A program made the position numbers and the translations under genes. This document shows, one piece after another, positions 12,838 to 19,226 of a DNA stretch of 20,037 nucleotides. Position 1 is the first letter of the stretch. Each line of letters begins with the position of its first letter. Source of the DNA: a virus; the IMG/VR virus record IMGVR_UViG_3300049893_002249, positions 1 to 20,037 of that record. One strand, written 5' to 3'. The notes beneath the pieces are model-generated. The model saw only the letters and a program-made list of their open reading frames with translations, did not search any database and was not told the DNA's origin.

Positions 12838-13506
12838 GCGGGTTCTGCTTTGCGGCGATGCCCTGGAAGATGCTCATCATTTCCTCGGGCGTCTGCTGGC
12901 GTGGCGGCTCGGGTTCCGCCGGCATGAAATCCTTCGCCTGGTACACCTTGCCGGCGGCTTTGCCGGGAGCCAGGTTGGCGGCCAGGGCCCGATCGGCCGC
13001 GTGCTGGATGTCCTGGGCCATCCGGCCCCACGGGTCGAGATATTCCAGCACCTCCCACTCGGCCAGCTCGTGCGCATCGACGCTCGCCAACAGTTCCCGG
13101 ACCGTGCGACCGAGCAACGCCGCTAGCCTAAAGTGGCTGCGTCGCCGTCGGTCGCGTCGCAGTTTTTTTCGATCGTCTCCACCGCCTCTTTGCTCATGCC
13201 GTTGATCCGCTGGCACTCGTCGAAGAGCCGGTCCAGTACGACCGCACTCTTGCCTCCGAGGGCCTCCAAATCCTTCTCGGCGAACAGCCGTTTGCCGTCC
13301 GCGTCAACAGCGCACAGGGCGACCAGCCGCGCCCGCAAGTTCTTGGTGTTCAGTTTGCCGTCTTTGTTGATGCTGCCCTCGAAGGCGTCCCGCTCCATGC
13401 CCGTCATCACACGCAGCTGGATGGCGCCGCCCCATTCGGGAACCTCGACGCTCTGGGCCGGTAAATCTGCGGCCCGCAAAATCTGATCCTTGCTTAGGAG
13501 TGCCAC
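12824..13506 (-). CDS. Tail assembly chaperone GT-type fusion by programmed -1 frameshift
   Basis: The zero-frame ORF (next entry) carries the heptamer A AAA AAC at 13162-13168. A -1 slip there continues as KKLRRDRRRRSHF into a second ORF that stops at 12824. The joined protein is about 227 residues: 115 from the first frame and 112 from the second. The second part shows RLAALLGRTVRELLASVDAH and ELAEWEVLEYLDPWG, a T-domain-like segment (I associate it with DUF4035), and ends with EEMMSIFQGIAAKQN. In lambda and many siphophages gpG and gpGT arise this way and load the tape measure. No convincing separate start for the second ORF exists, which supports the slip. Confidence 0.75.
13123..13506 (-). 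CDS. Tail assembly chaperone, G-type (zero-frame product)
   Basis: The zero-frame product has 127 residues, beginning MALLSKDQILRAADLPAQSV, with VPEWGGAIQLRVMTGMERDA, a pattern of phage tail assembly chaperones. It continues VLDRLFDECQRINGMSKEA and ends NCDATDGDAATLG. The GTG start at 13506 has GGGAG 8 nt upstream. It follows the tail-tube genes and precedes the tape measure. Its last 12 codons overlap the frameshifted product. Confidence 0.8.
   Translation of the reverse strand: MALLSKDQILRAADLPAQSVEVPEWGGAIQLRVMTGMERDAFEGSINKDGKLNTKNLRARLVALCAVDADGKRLFAEKDLEALGGKSAVVLDRLFDECQRINGMSKEAVETIEKNCDATDGDAATLG
13138..13168 (-). promoter_or_regulatory. -1 ribosomal frameshift signal: slippery heptamer and hairpin
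   Basis: On the minus strand GAA AAA AAC gives the canonical X XXY YYZ heptamer A AAA AAC (13162-13168). Directly after it TGCG-a-CGC can pair with GCG-a-CGCA over an 8-nt loop (13138-13161). The hairpin starts without the usual spacer, so the stimulator may be weak or differently folded. The new frame matches the downstream chaperone part exactly. Confidence 0.7.
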
Positions 13507-13519
13507 GTAGAAGTCTCCC

Positions 13520-13918
13520 TCAGATCGTAGTCGGCATGGTCACCGCACCGGTAACCTGGATCGTAAAGTCCGCCGTGTGCAGGCCGTCGACGGTAATCGC
13601 CCCCGGATTGAATCCGGTGAGAATGCCGCCGAAGCTGTAGAACAATGTGGTAGTAGGAAAGACGACCTTCCAGGCCTTCGTGGTCGGCGTGGTCACGAGT
13701 GCCGTCAGCTTGGTATGATTGCTGGTCGGGTCATAGTTGAGCGTGCCGCTGACCGTCCCTCCCGAGGCAATGGTCGGGATGTGCGTCCGCCACGTCGAGT
13801 CCAGGTCGGTCGTCTCGACGGTGCCGACTTCCATCTGCGGCGGAGTGAGCGAAGTCACCTGCCCGATGATCGTGGAGTTCAGGATTAGCTTGGTGCCTTT
13901 GCCGGCGTAGGTTCCCAT
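13520..13918 (-). CDS. Major tail tube protein, copy 2
   Basis: The 132 residues start MGTYAGKGTKLILNSTIIGQ and show VETTDLDSTWRTHIPTIASG, LNYDPTSN, FGGILTGFNPGAITVDGLHT and ADFTIQVTG, the block order of phage tail tube proteins of the lambda gpV / HK97 type. It is a clear paralog of the gene just upstream, with roughly half the aligned positions identical by eye, mainly the VETTDLD, YDPTS and VDGLHTAD blocks. Copy 2 lacks about six residues near position 18. The ATG has GAGGGG 6 nt upstream. One copy may form the tube and the other a specialised ring or decoration. Confidence 0.8.
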   Translation of the reverse strand: MGTYAGKGTKLILNSTIIGQVTSLTPPQMEVGTVETTDLDSTWRTHIPTIASGGTVSGTLNYDPTSNHTKLTALVTTPTTKAWKVVFPTTTLFYSFGGILTGFNPGAITVDGLHTADFTIQVTGAVTMPTTI

Positions 13919-13929
13919 TGGAATCCCCT

Positions 13930-14349
13930 CTAGGGAGTGACGAAGCTGACTAGTCCCGTGATTTGCACCGTGATGTCCGCCGTGTGCAGGCCGTCGACCG
14001 TCAGAGCGCCTGGAGCGAAGCCGCTAACGATGCCGCCGAACTCGGGATAGCTGGTCGAGCCGGGCGGGAAGACGCGAAACAGCACCGTCGTCGGCGTCGT
14101 AATCAGCGTCTTCAAGCGTTCGCCGGTCGTGCTGGTAGGATCGTAGTTGATTGAGAACGTGCACACTCCTCCCGCACTCACTCCCGTCTGCCGATGAGTC
14201 CGCCAGGTCTGGTCCAGATCGGTCGTCTCGACCGAACCGGTCTCGGCAGCGTGCGGCGTAATGCTGGTTACCTGCCCCAGTACCACCAGCGTCGTCGACG
14301 CCGCGGAGTTGCAGTAGATCGTCGTGCCTTTGCCGGCAAGAATCGCCAT
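13930..14349 (-). CDS. Major tail tube protein, copy 1
   Basis: The 139 residues start MAILAGKGTTIYCNSAASTT and share VETTDLDQTWRTH, INYDPTSTTG, LKTLITTPTT, FGGIVSGFAPGALTVDGLHT and ADITVQITG with the next gene downstream. The beta-sandwich-type composition fits tail tube subunits. The ATG has GAGG 7 nt upstream. It directly follows the tail terminator gene, the usual place for the main tube gene. The tandem pair most likely arose by duplication; which copy is the structural major one cannot be read from sequence. Confidence 0.8.
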   Translation of the reverse strand: MAILAGKGTTIYCNSAASTTLVVLGQVTSITPHAAETGSVETTDLDQTWRTHRQTGVSAGGVCTFSINYDPTSTTGERLKTLITTPTTVLFRVFPPGSTSYPEFGGIVSGFAPGALTVDGLHTADITVQITGLVSFVTP

Positions 14350-14358
14350 CGCATCACC

Positions 14359-14802
14359 TCACAAACTCGGGATCGTCTCGACGTAGCGGATTGAGTAAAT
14401 CTGGCTACGCACGAAAATGCCGTCGTCCGAGCCGTCGTCGTAAGGCTCGAAGTCGTCCTTCTCATCGTCGAGCGTGATTGCCTGGATCGTCGTCGTGCTG
14501 GTGCTCCCCATCGTGCCGGCAAAGCCTTGCAGCTTGAGCCGCACCGCCTCGGCCAGCTTGTCGGCCGTTTCGTAGCTCGCCGCCCAGCAGTCGATCTGCA
14601 CGGCCGGCATCGCGGTGCCCGCCGAGCCGCCCAGGTCGTGATTGTGGCCGCCGCTCCGCCGCCAGTAGGTCAAGGCCGGCAGGCTCGTCTCGGTCCGCAG
14701 CTTGAGCGGCAGCCGCACCGGGTAGATGCGGCCCGTGCTGGTATAGGCGGTGATCGTCGCCTGGCTAACCAGGTAGTTTCGCAAGTCGCTGGAGAGGCTC
14801 AT
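14359..14802 (-). CDS. Tail terminator/completion protein, DUF3168-like
   Basis: This 147-residue protein starts MSLSSDLRNYLVSQATITAY. It has RIYPVRLPLKLRTETSLPAL, VQIDCWAASYETADKLAEAV and a C-terminal QIYSIRYVETIPSL, the plan of the DUF3168 tail completion family (alpha/beta, ring-forming cap of the tail tube). The ATG at 14800-14802 overlaps the TGA of the gp10-like gene as ATGA; the longer in-frame reading upstream is a shadow of that gene. The family call comes from motif shape and synteny between gp10-like and tail tube genes. Confidence 0.78.
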   Translation of the reverse strand: MSLSSDLRNYLVSQATITAYTSTGRIYPVRLPLKLRTETSLPALTYWRRSGGHNHDLGGSAGTAMPAVQIDCWAASYETADKLAEAVRLKLQGFAGTMGSTSTTTIQAITLDDEKDDFEPYDDGSDDGIFVRSQIYSIRYVETIPSL

Positions 14803-15326
14803 CGCAGGGGACTCGCTTTCAACAGTGCGACGCGCTGCCGCATCTCGCGGATGGCGGTCGCGGCCGCATGCTCTTCGACCCGTTTTCCGGCCCGCTCGAT
14901 AAAGTGCAGCCCGGGCACTTCCCGCCGCCCGTCCTCGGTCCGCACGCCGCGTTGCCGGCGGATGCCCAGCGGTCGCTTGCCGATCTTGTGGCCGAATTCG
15001 ACGAAGGCCCCGTAAAAGGCATCGACGCCGCGGAATCGCTCGGCCGAGGTGCTCACGGCATAGCCGATGGCCTTGCGGCTGCGACGCTTGGCCTTGATGG
15101 CGAGGCTCGCCTTGAGTAGTCCGCCGACTTTGCCGCGGCCCCGCTTGCTGGTCCACTTGCGGTTTCCGACCGGGGCGTCCTTACGGACCTCGGCCAGCAC
15201 GATCTTGGTGCCCGCGCGTAACGCCGGCCGCACGACCTTGCCGACGAGGTTGCGTGGCAGGTCACGCAGCGTCGCCCGCAGGGCGGCCATGTTGACCCAC
15301 TCGCCTTGCACTCCCAGCGTCCCCAC
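14799..15326 (-). CDS. HK97 gp10-like neck/tail completion protein
   Basis: The 175 residues begin MGTLGVQGEWVNMAALRATL and contain GTKIVLAEVRKDAPVGNRKW, GLLKASLAIKAKRRSRK and FYGAFVEFGHKIGKRP. The last is the YGxFVEFGT-type signature of the HK97 gp10 (PF04883) family. The basic central part fits. The GTG start at 15326 overlaps the head closure stop and has AAGGAG 8 nt upstream; a later ATG at residue 13 is possible. Position between head closure and tail terminator matches the standard order. Confidence 0.83.
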   Translation of the reverse strand: MGTLGVQGEWVNMAALRATLRDLPRNLVGKVVRPALRAGTKIVLAEVRKDAPVGNRKWTSKRGRGKVGGLLKASLAIKAKRRSRKAIGYAVSTSAERFRGVDAFYGAFVEFGHKIGKRPLGIRRQRGVRTEDGRREVPGLHFIERAGKRVEEHAAATAIREMRQRVALLKASPLR

Positions 15327-15646
15327 TACGGCATCTCCTTCGCCAACACGATCAGCTCCACGTTCCGCTCCTCAGTGTTCCGCGGCGGCTCCATGAAGTG
15401 GAAGGTCCGGCTTCCCCACACGATGCGCATCTTGCTGGTCACGCCGCTGCGATACCGCATCCGCACCTGGTGGGTGGCCTCCGACTGGAACTGCTGCGCA
15501 TTCCAGCGTTCCCGCCCGCTCAGCGGTTCGACCGAGGCAAAGATGTCGGAGACGGTGGACCAGGTGAGCGTAGGCTCCCCATAGCCCGTCTGGCTCTCCG
15601 TCGGGCTTTGCAAGGTCACGCGGTGGCGGAGCTGGCCGGCTTTCAT
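15326..15646 (-). CDS. Head closure / head-tail joining protein, SPP1 gp16-like
   Basis: The 106 residues start MKAGQLRHRVTLQSPTESQT, the N-terminal pattern of the phage head-tail joining family (PF05521). GYGEPTLTWSTVSDIFASVE, SGRERWNAQQFQSEATHQVR and a C-terminal NTEERNVELIVLAKEM follow. The R-HRVTLQ strand and ...W.A.. segments are characteristic. The ATG has a weak upstream CGGA. It lies 85 nt after the connector gene, a gap in which I see no other gene. Confidence 0.85.
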   Translation of the reverse strand: MKAGQLRHRVTLQSPTESQTGYGEPTLTWSTVSDIFASVEPLSGRERWNAQQFQSEATHQVRMRYRSGVTSKMRIVWGSRTFHFMEPPRNTEERNVELIVLAKEMP

Positions 15647-15731
15647 GGTTCCGTGTTCGTCGCGTCATAAAGCCGCAGGGGCCGCCGTGGGACCGTGGCA
15701 ATCTTCCGTCGGCCCGCTGCGGCCGTAAGTA

Positions 15732-16328
15732 TCAGGCGTACCTGGGGATCATGTAGGGTTCGAGCAACGCTTGGACCGTATTGGGGAGTGTGGCTAGGTT
15801 GTCCGGGCCGACCGGCTCACGGAATTCATACAGCATCGACACCTGATAACGAATCGCGTTGAGGATCGGCTGCGGCACGCTGGTCGAGCCGGCGTAGCCG
15901 TTGTCGAAGCGGACCTCGACGGCGTTGATCTGCTCCCGCGTGTCGGGCCACGTATCGCCGTAGCGGGGCGTGATCCGACCAGGCAAGCTATCGGTGTCGA
16001 CGAGGTAGTCGGTCGACGCCATCGTGGCGGTCGTGCCGTCCGGCTTGACGTAGCCGATGGCACTGATGCTCCGCAGCGGCGGCAGCGGCAGGCGAATCTC
16101 CCACTCCGGGAAACTGTCCATCCGCAGCCGGTAGCTGGCCGGCATCAGTTGCATTTGCAGCCGATGCTCCACTTGCCGCGTCGCCGCCGCGATCAGCCGC
16201 TGGATGTCGGCGTCATGATCGGTCGTCGTCGCGGTGATACGCAGATGGTCCTTGGCCTCGGCCAGCGTCAACGGGTCGCCCGTCGTGGCGGTGGTGAGCG
16301 TCGGATACTGCGGGCCGAAGGTACGCAT
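15732..16328 (-). CDS. Head-tail connector protein, gp6/phiE125 gp8-like
   Basis: About 198 residues with DPLTLAEAKDHLRITATTTD and HDADIQRLIAAATRQVEHRL near the start. This is the helical LxEAKxHLR..DxxLI..A...VE pattern of phage gp6-like head-tail connectors. YLVDTDSLPGRITPRYGD and AIRYQVSMLYEFREPVG follow. The start is uncertain: ATG at 16328 lies 2 nt after the upstream stop; GTG at 16346 would add six residues and overlap the upstream gene. Neither has a strong ribosome site. It would assemble under the portal to link head and tail. Confidence 0.83.
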   Translation of the reverse strand: MRTFGPQYPTLTTATTGDPLTLAEAKDHLRITATTTDHDADIQRLIAAATRQVEHRLQMQLMPASYRLRMDSFPEWEIRLPLPPLRSISAIGYVKPDGTTATMASTDYLVDTDSLPGRITPRYGDTWPDTREQINAVEVRFDNGYAGSTSVPQPILNAIRYQVSMLYEFREPVGPDNLATLPNTVQALLEPYMIPRYA

Positions 16329-16330
16329 GG

Positions 16331-17134
16331 TCAAAACCACTGCCACCAGTATTCCATGTCGTCAATCGCGCCACGGATCGCCGCCGCGTTGGTGGCGTGC
16401 TGCTGGGCCTGCTGCTCGTGCTGCGCGAGGCGCGCGTGCAGCTCTTTCTTGCGGGCTTCCCACTTCTTCCGCAGAGCATCGTTGGTGCCGTCGAAGGCGT
16501 AGAGCCGGCCCACCTTGCAAAGATCGGATTCCTCCGGGATTCCGACCTTGATGCCCGCTCCGACGGCCAGCCCGATAAAGTATTCGCAACTGGGCCGCTG
16601 GTGCTGGTACTCCCCGTTCTGCCCCCGCACCGGATCGCTCTGGGCCATGTTGACGCCGAAGACGCCGATCTCGGCGCACCCCTCGTCGATCGCCATCGCC
16701 AACATGAAGCTGATGCTGTTGGTGAAATACGACCCGAACTTGTCGAGGTATTGCCGCAGCGGGTAGCTCTTGGCGTGCGGCAGTTCGGGGTGCGTGTCCT
16801 GGATGTAGAGCGGCTTGCCGTGGTCCTCTTTGAGCCAGCTCCAGAAGCCGGGAGCCACCTTGGCCCACCGCTCGCGGTTCGCCTCCAGCGGGTGCAACTC
16901 GAACCAGCGATCCCACCGCTTCATCAGCTTGGCGCCGCAGCCCAGCCCCCATATTTCCCACGACGGATCGTCGTAGGGCACGAGGTGCTGGCTATCGGGG
17001 GCCTTGCCGACGATGGCAATCCGCCGCCCGGTCCTCAACTGCGGTAGTTCCACCAGGCTTGCGGCGGTCGGCTCAGCGGGTTCGTATTCGGCGAGACGGT
17101 TGACCACCGCCTGCCCGTTGTCAGAATCAGCCAC
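16331..17134 (-). CDS. Phage GKAP-motif Rossmann-like protein, possible glycosyltransferase relative
   Basis: The 267-residue product has RRIAIVGKAPDSQHLVPYDD (37-56), SWEIWGLGCG, KRWDRWFELHP (72-82), FTNSISFMLAMAIDEGCAEI (137-156), VFGVNMA (158-164) and CEYFIGLAVGAGIKVGIPEE (183-202). It ends in a coiled coil (about 222-256). I recognise this arrangement from uncharacterised proteins in many phage head-tail modules. The N-terminal G-x-x-P turn and the middle SG/NS...A...G..EI..G motif recall DUF115 and GT42 sialyltransferases, but this is only by eye. The GTG start at 17134 was chosen because GGAGG lies 7 nt upstream. It follows the methyltransferase by 13 nt, suggesting a modification pair. 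Confidence 0.7.
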   Translation of the reverse strand: MADSDNGQAVVNRLAEYEPAEPTAASLVELPQLRTGRRIAIVGKAPDSQHLVPYDDPSWEIWGLGCGAKLMKRWDRWFELHPLEANRERWAKVAPGFWSWLKEDHGKPLYIQDTHPELPHAKSYPLRQYLDKFGSYFTNSISFMLAMAIDEGCAEIGVFGVNMAQSDPVRGQNGEYQHQRPSCEYFIGLAVGAGIKVGIPEESDLCKVGRLYAFDGTNDALRKKWEARKKELHARLAQHEQQAQQHATNAAAIRGAIDDMEYWWQWF

Positions 17135-17147
17135 GATGATTCCTCCG

Positions 17148-17789
17148 TTAGAGAAACGAGACGATTCGATAGACGCCACTCAGTTGCCGGTAGGGTCGGC
17201 AGGAAGGCCAGGGGAACTTGGCCTCGCAGAGCAACTCCTGGTATCGCCGCGGAGTGCGGGCGAACTCGGCCGCGTCTTCACGCTGCCCTCCGTGGGCATG
17301 GCAGGCGGTGGCGAAGAGCAGTCCGTTGGGCTTGAGCACTCGCCGCATTTCATGCAGAACGGCCAGGCACTCCGCGTCGTCGAAGTGCTCGAGAAGGCCG
17401 ATCGAATACACGCAGTCAAACGACTCCGAGGCGTACCCTGTCTGCCGCACGTCCGCCAGGCACTTTGTGATCGGCGGCAGTCGAAACCGCTCGCAGTTCC
17501 GGTCGCACAGCTCGAAGCCATCGAGCGACAGGTCGACCATCTCCACCTCGCAACCGCGGCTGGCCAGGTACATCGCCGTCGTGCCGCGGCCGGCGCCAAA
17601 CTCGACGTAGCGGGCGGTGGCTGGCAGCCGCAGCGCCAGCTCGAACAGGTCGAGGAAGTAGAAGCGTTGCAGCCGCTCGTGGTCGGTGCGCGGCTCCTGC
17701 GGCGTGTAGAGGCAGGCGTTGGGCCCTTGGCCGATGGCCTGCCACTTCTCCGACCAGAGTTCGGGTTGTCCTGCGGTGGCGGTGGTCAT
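17148..17789 (-). CDS. Class I SAM-dependent methyltransferase
   Basis: The 213 residues carry motif I as YVEFGAGRGTTAMYLASRG (61-79), the acidic ribose-binding end VDLS (85-88), a DVRQTGY motif II-like turn, FDCVYSIGLLEHF (124-136) and VLKPNGLLFATACH. This is the pattern of small-molecule or sugar/protein methyltransferases (Methyltransf_11 type), with no DNA target domain and no DPPY/NPPY motif, so a DNA base methylase is unlikely. The ATG overlaps the upstream stop codon by one base. It sits in the head module between a small structural gene and the GKAP protein; a role in modifying a glycan or a virion protein is inference. Confidence 0.83.
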   Translation of the reverse strand: MTTATAGQPELWSEKWQAIGQGPNACLYTPQEPRTDHERLQRFYFLDLFELALRLPATARYVEFGAGRGTTAMYLASRGCEVEMVDLSLDGFELCDRNCERFRLPPITKCLADVRQTGYASESFDCVYSIGLLEHFDDAECLAVLHEMRRVLKPNGLLFATACHAHGGQREDAAEFARTPRRYQELLCEAKFPWPSCRPYRQLSGVYRIVSFL

Positions 17790-18256
17790 CAGGTGGTCAC
17801 CACGACAGTCGTGCCAGCCAAGCCGCTGCCGCCCAGGCCGGCGATGGCCCAGGCCGAGGTGCTGATGCCGATCAGCACGACGTGGTCGTGCTTGTTCGGC
17901 AGGTTCACCAATCGGTCGCTGGTACCGATGACCGTGTTCGTCGAGTTCAACACCACCTGGTGGCTGTTCGCCGCGTTGGCGGTCGAGACGCCGATCGAGC
18001 TGATGATCGCCATGCAGCCGGCGACCGGGGCGGCTAGCGTGACCGTGATCCGGGTCGTCCCGTTTACGGTCATGATGCCGTGATTCGGCATCGTGCTGCT
18101 AGCGGTGGTGGCGAAGACCGGCATCGTCAGGTAGCTGCCCGACTGCATGGCGATCGAGCCGCCGCTCTCGACCGTGATGACGCCGCTCGACGCGACCACC
18201 AGCTCATTGCCGCCCTGCTTGCGATAGATGCAAGGCTGGTAGGATTGATCGGCCAT
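17789..18256 (-). CDS. Small head-module structural protein, unknown family
   Basis: The 155 residues begin MADQSYQPCIYRKQGGNELV, then VASSGVITVESGGSIAMQSG, a beta-arch-like repeat of short V/I and Gly residues. They continue to GIMTVNGTTRITVTLAAPVA and the C-terminal AWAIAGLGGSGLAGTTVVVT. I have seen such YRKQGG..LVVASGG starts in phage head regions but know no function. It probably belongs to the virion (decoration or fibre-like). The ATG has GGAG 8 nt upstream. It lies 74 nt after the second of two paralogous head-region genes. Confidence 0.65.
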   Translation of the reverse strand: MADQSYQPCIYRKQGGNELVVASSGVITVESGGSIAMQSGSYLTMPVFATTASSTMPNHGIMTVNGTTRITVTLAAPVAGCMAIISSIGVSTANAANSHQVVLNSTNTVIGTSDRLVNLPNKHDHVVLIGISTSAWAIAGLGGSGLAGTTVVVTT

Positions 18257-18330
18257 GAGAGGGACTCCGTTGGTTGCCGCGGGCGTGCGACCGGCCGGGC
18301 CGCCGCCGCGTAGTCACGAGGGACACGGGT

Positions 18331-18765
18331 TCAGGTTGTGGTCGTGCCGACTCCGTAGGTCACTTGGGCCACGTCCGACGAGCTGGCCGGCTTGGTGAAG
18401 GCGCCGTAACGAAACGCCGAAACGCAAATCACTGTCGCCGTACTGTTCAGCGTCACCCGCGGTTGTATCCACCGCTGGGCCGGATGGTGGATGTCCAGCA
18501 CGGCCGCCTTGTTCAGGCTGGTGCTGGTTGCGGTCGCCACCGAGCCGCCGATGCGGATCGGCGTGAACGGTCCGCCCACAGCGGTCGATCCATTGGCCTC
18601 CAGCACCAGCGTGTAGTTGCCGCTGGCCGTCGAGCTGAACTGGCCGACGATCATCACCCCTTCGAAGCCCGACAGGTCCATGACCGCGAAGTCGGTCTGA
18701 TCGTAGGCCACGCCAATCTCCGGGCTGATGACCGGCGAGAATTTCAGCTGGTGGATCAAGGCCAT
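18331..18765 (-). CDS. Head-region paralog B, possible decoration protein
   Basis: The 144-residue Ser/Thr/Ala-rich beta protein starts MALIHQLKFSPVISPEIGVA and has a MDLSGFEGVMIVGQFSSTAS segment, KAAVLDIHHPAQRWIQPRVT and VSAFRYGAFTKPAS. The order and spacing of those blocks match the gene upstream: D..G..G......T, then LDV/LDI..P..R...V, then V.A..YGA. The ATG overlaps the upstream stop as TGATG. Position directly after the capsid gene suggests a head decoration or fibre protein; no family is recognised. Confidence 0.65.
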   Translation of the reverse strand: MALIHQLKFSPVISPEIGVAYDQTDFAVMDLSGFEGVMIVGQFSSTASGNYTLVLEANGSTAVGGPFTPIRIGGSVATATSTSLNKAAVLDIHHPAQRWIQPRVTLNSTATVICVSAFRYGAFTKPASSSDVAQVTYGVGTTTT

Positions 18766-19196
18766 CAGGTAGTCGCTCCCGAGCCGTGCATCTCCGCCGC
18801 CACGTCGGTCGAGCCGCTGGTGGAGGGCAGACCACGCGCCCCGTAGAGGATCGCCATCACGCCAGCGATGTTGCCGGCGGCAGTCGAATTGTGCGTCACC
18901 TTCACGTAGCGGTAGGCCGGGCGATAGACGTCCAGCACCAGCAGGCGATTGGCGACGGTACTCTGCGCCGTCAGGCTGGTGGAGTTGTACTGGAGCTGGC
19001 CAAAGGTGCCGCCCGTCGCCGTCGAGCCGACCGCCTTGATGTTCACCGCGGAGGTGGTGACGCCGACCGTGGCGACAAAGCAGACGCCATCCCAGCCGGC
19101 CATGTCGATCTCGTCCAAGGCGGAATCCGCCGTGGTCGTCGCCCCCGCCACCGGGCCGAGCAGTTGGAGGAACTTGACTCGCTTCGCAAGGTTCAT
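18765..19196 (-). CDS. Head-region paralog A, possible decoration protein
   Basis: The 143 residues open MNLAKRVKFLQLLGPVAGAT, then EIDMAGWDGVCFVATVG, RLLVLDVYRPAYRYVKVTHN and AGVMAILYGARGLPSTS. It shares its layout with the next gene downstream and looks like a tandem duplicate. GGGGAG lies 7 nt upstream of the ATG. It directly follows the major capsid gene by 30 nt. A decoration protein role is suggested by place, small size and beta-rich composition only. Confidence 0.65.
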   Translation of the reverse strand: MNLAKRVKFLQLLGPVAGATTTADSALDEIDMAGWDGVCFVATVGVTTSAVNIKAVGSTATGGTFGQLQYNSTSLTAQSTVANRLLVLDVYRPAYRYVKVTHNSTAAGNIAGVMAILYGARGLPSTSGSTDVAAEMHGSGATT

Positions 19197-19226
19197 GGGA
19201 AATCTCCCCAGTTGTTAGGTGGTGGG

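Noticed and set aside
9069-13126. Long plus-strand open frames (for example at 9069-10358, 10355-11611 and 11672-13126)
   Set aside because: These are antisense to the tail genes and arise from GC-rich third positions. They show no recognisable domains.
12824-13216. A separate gene starting at 13216
   Set aside because: Its first residues are out-of-frame chaperone sequence; the real T-like part begins after the slippery heptamer, so it is best read as the frameshifted half of one protein.
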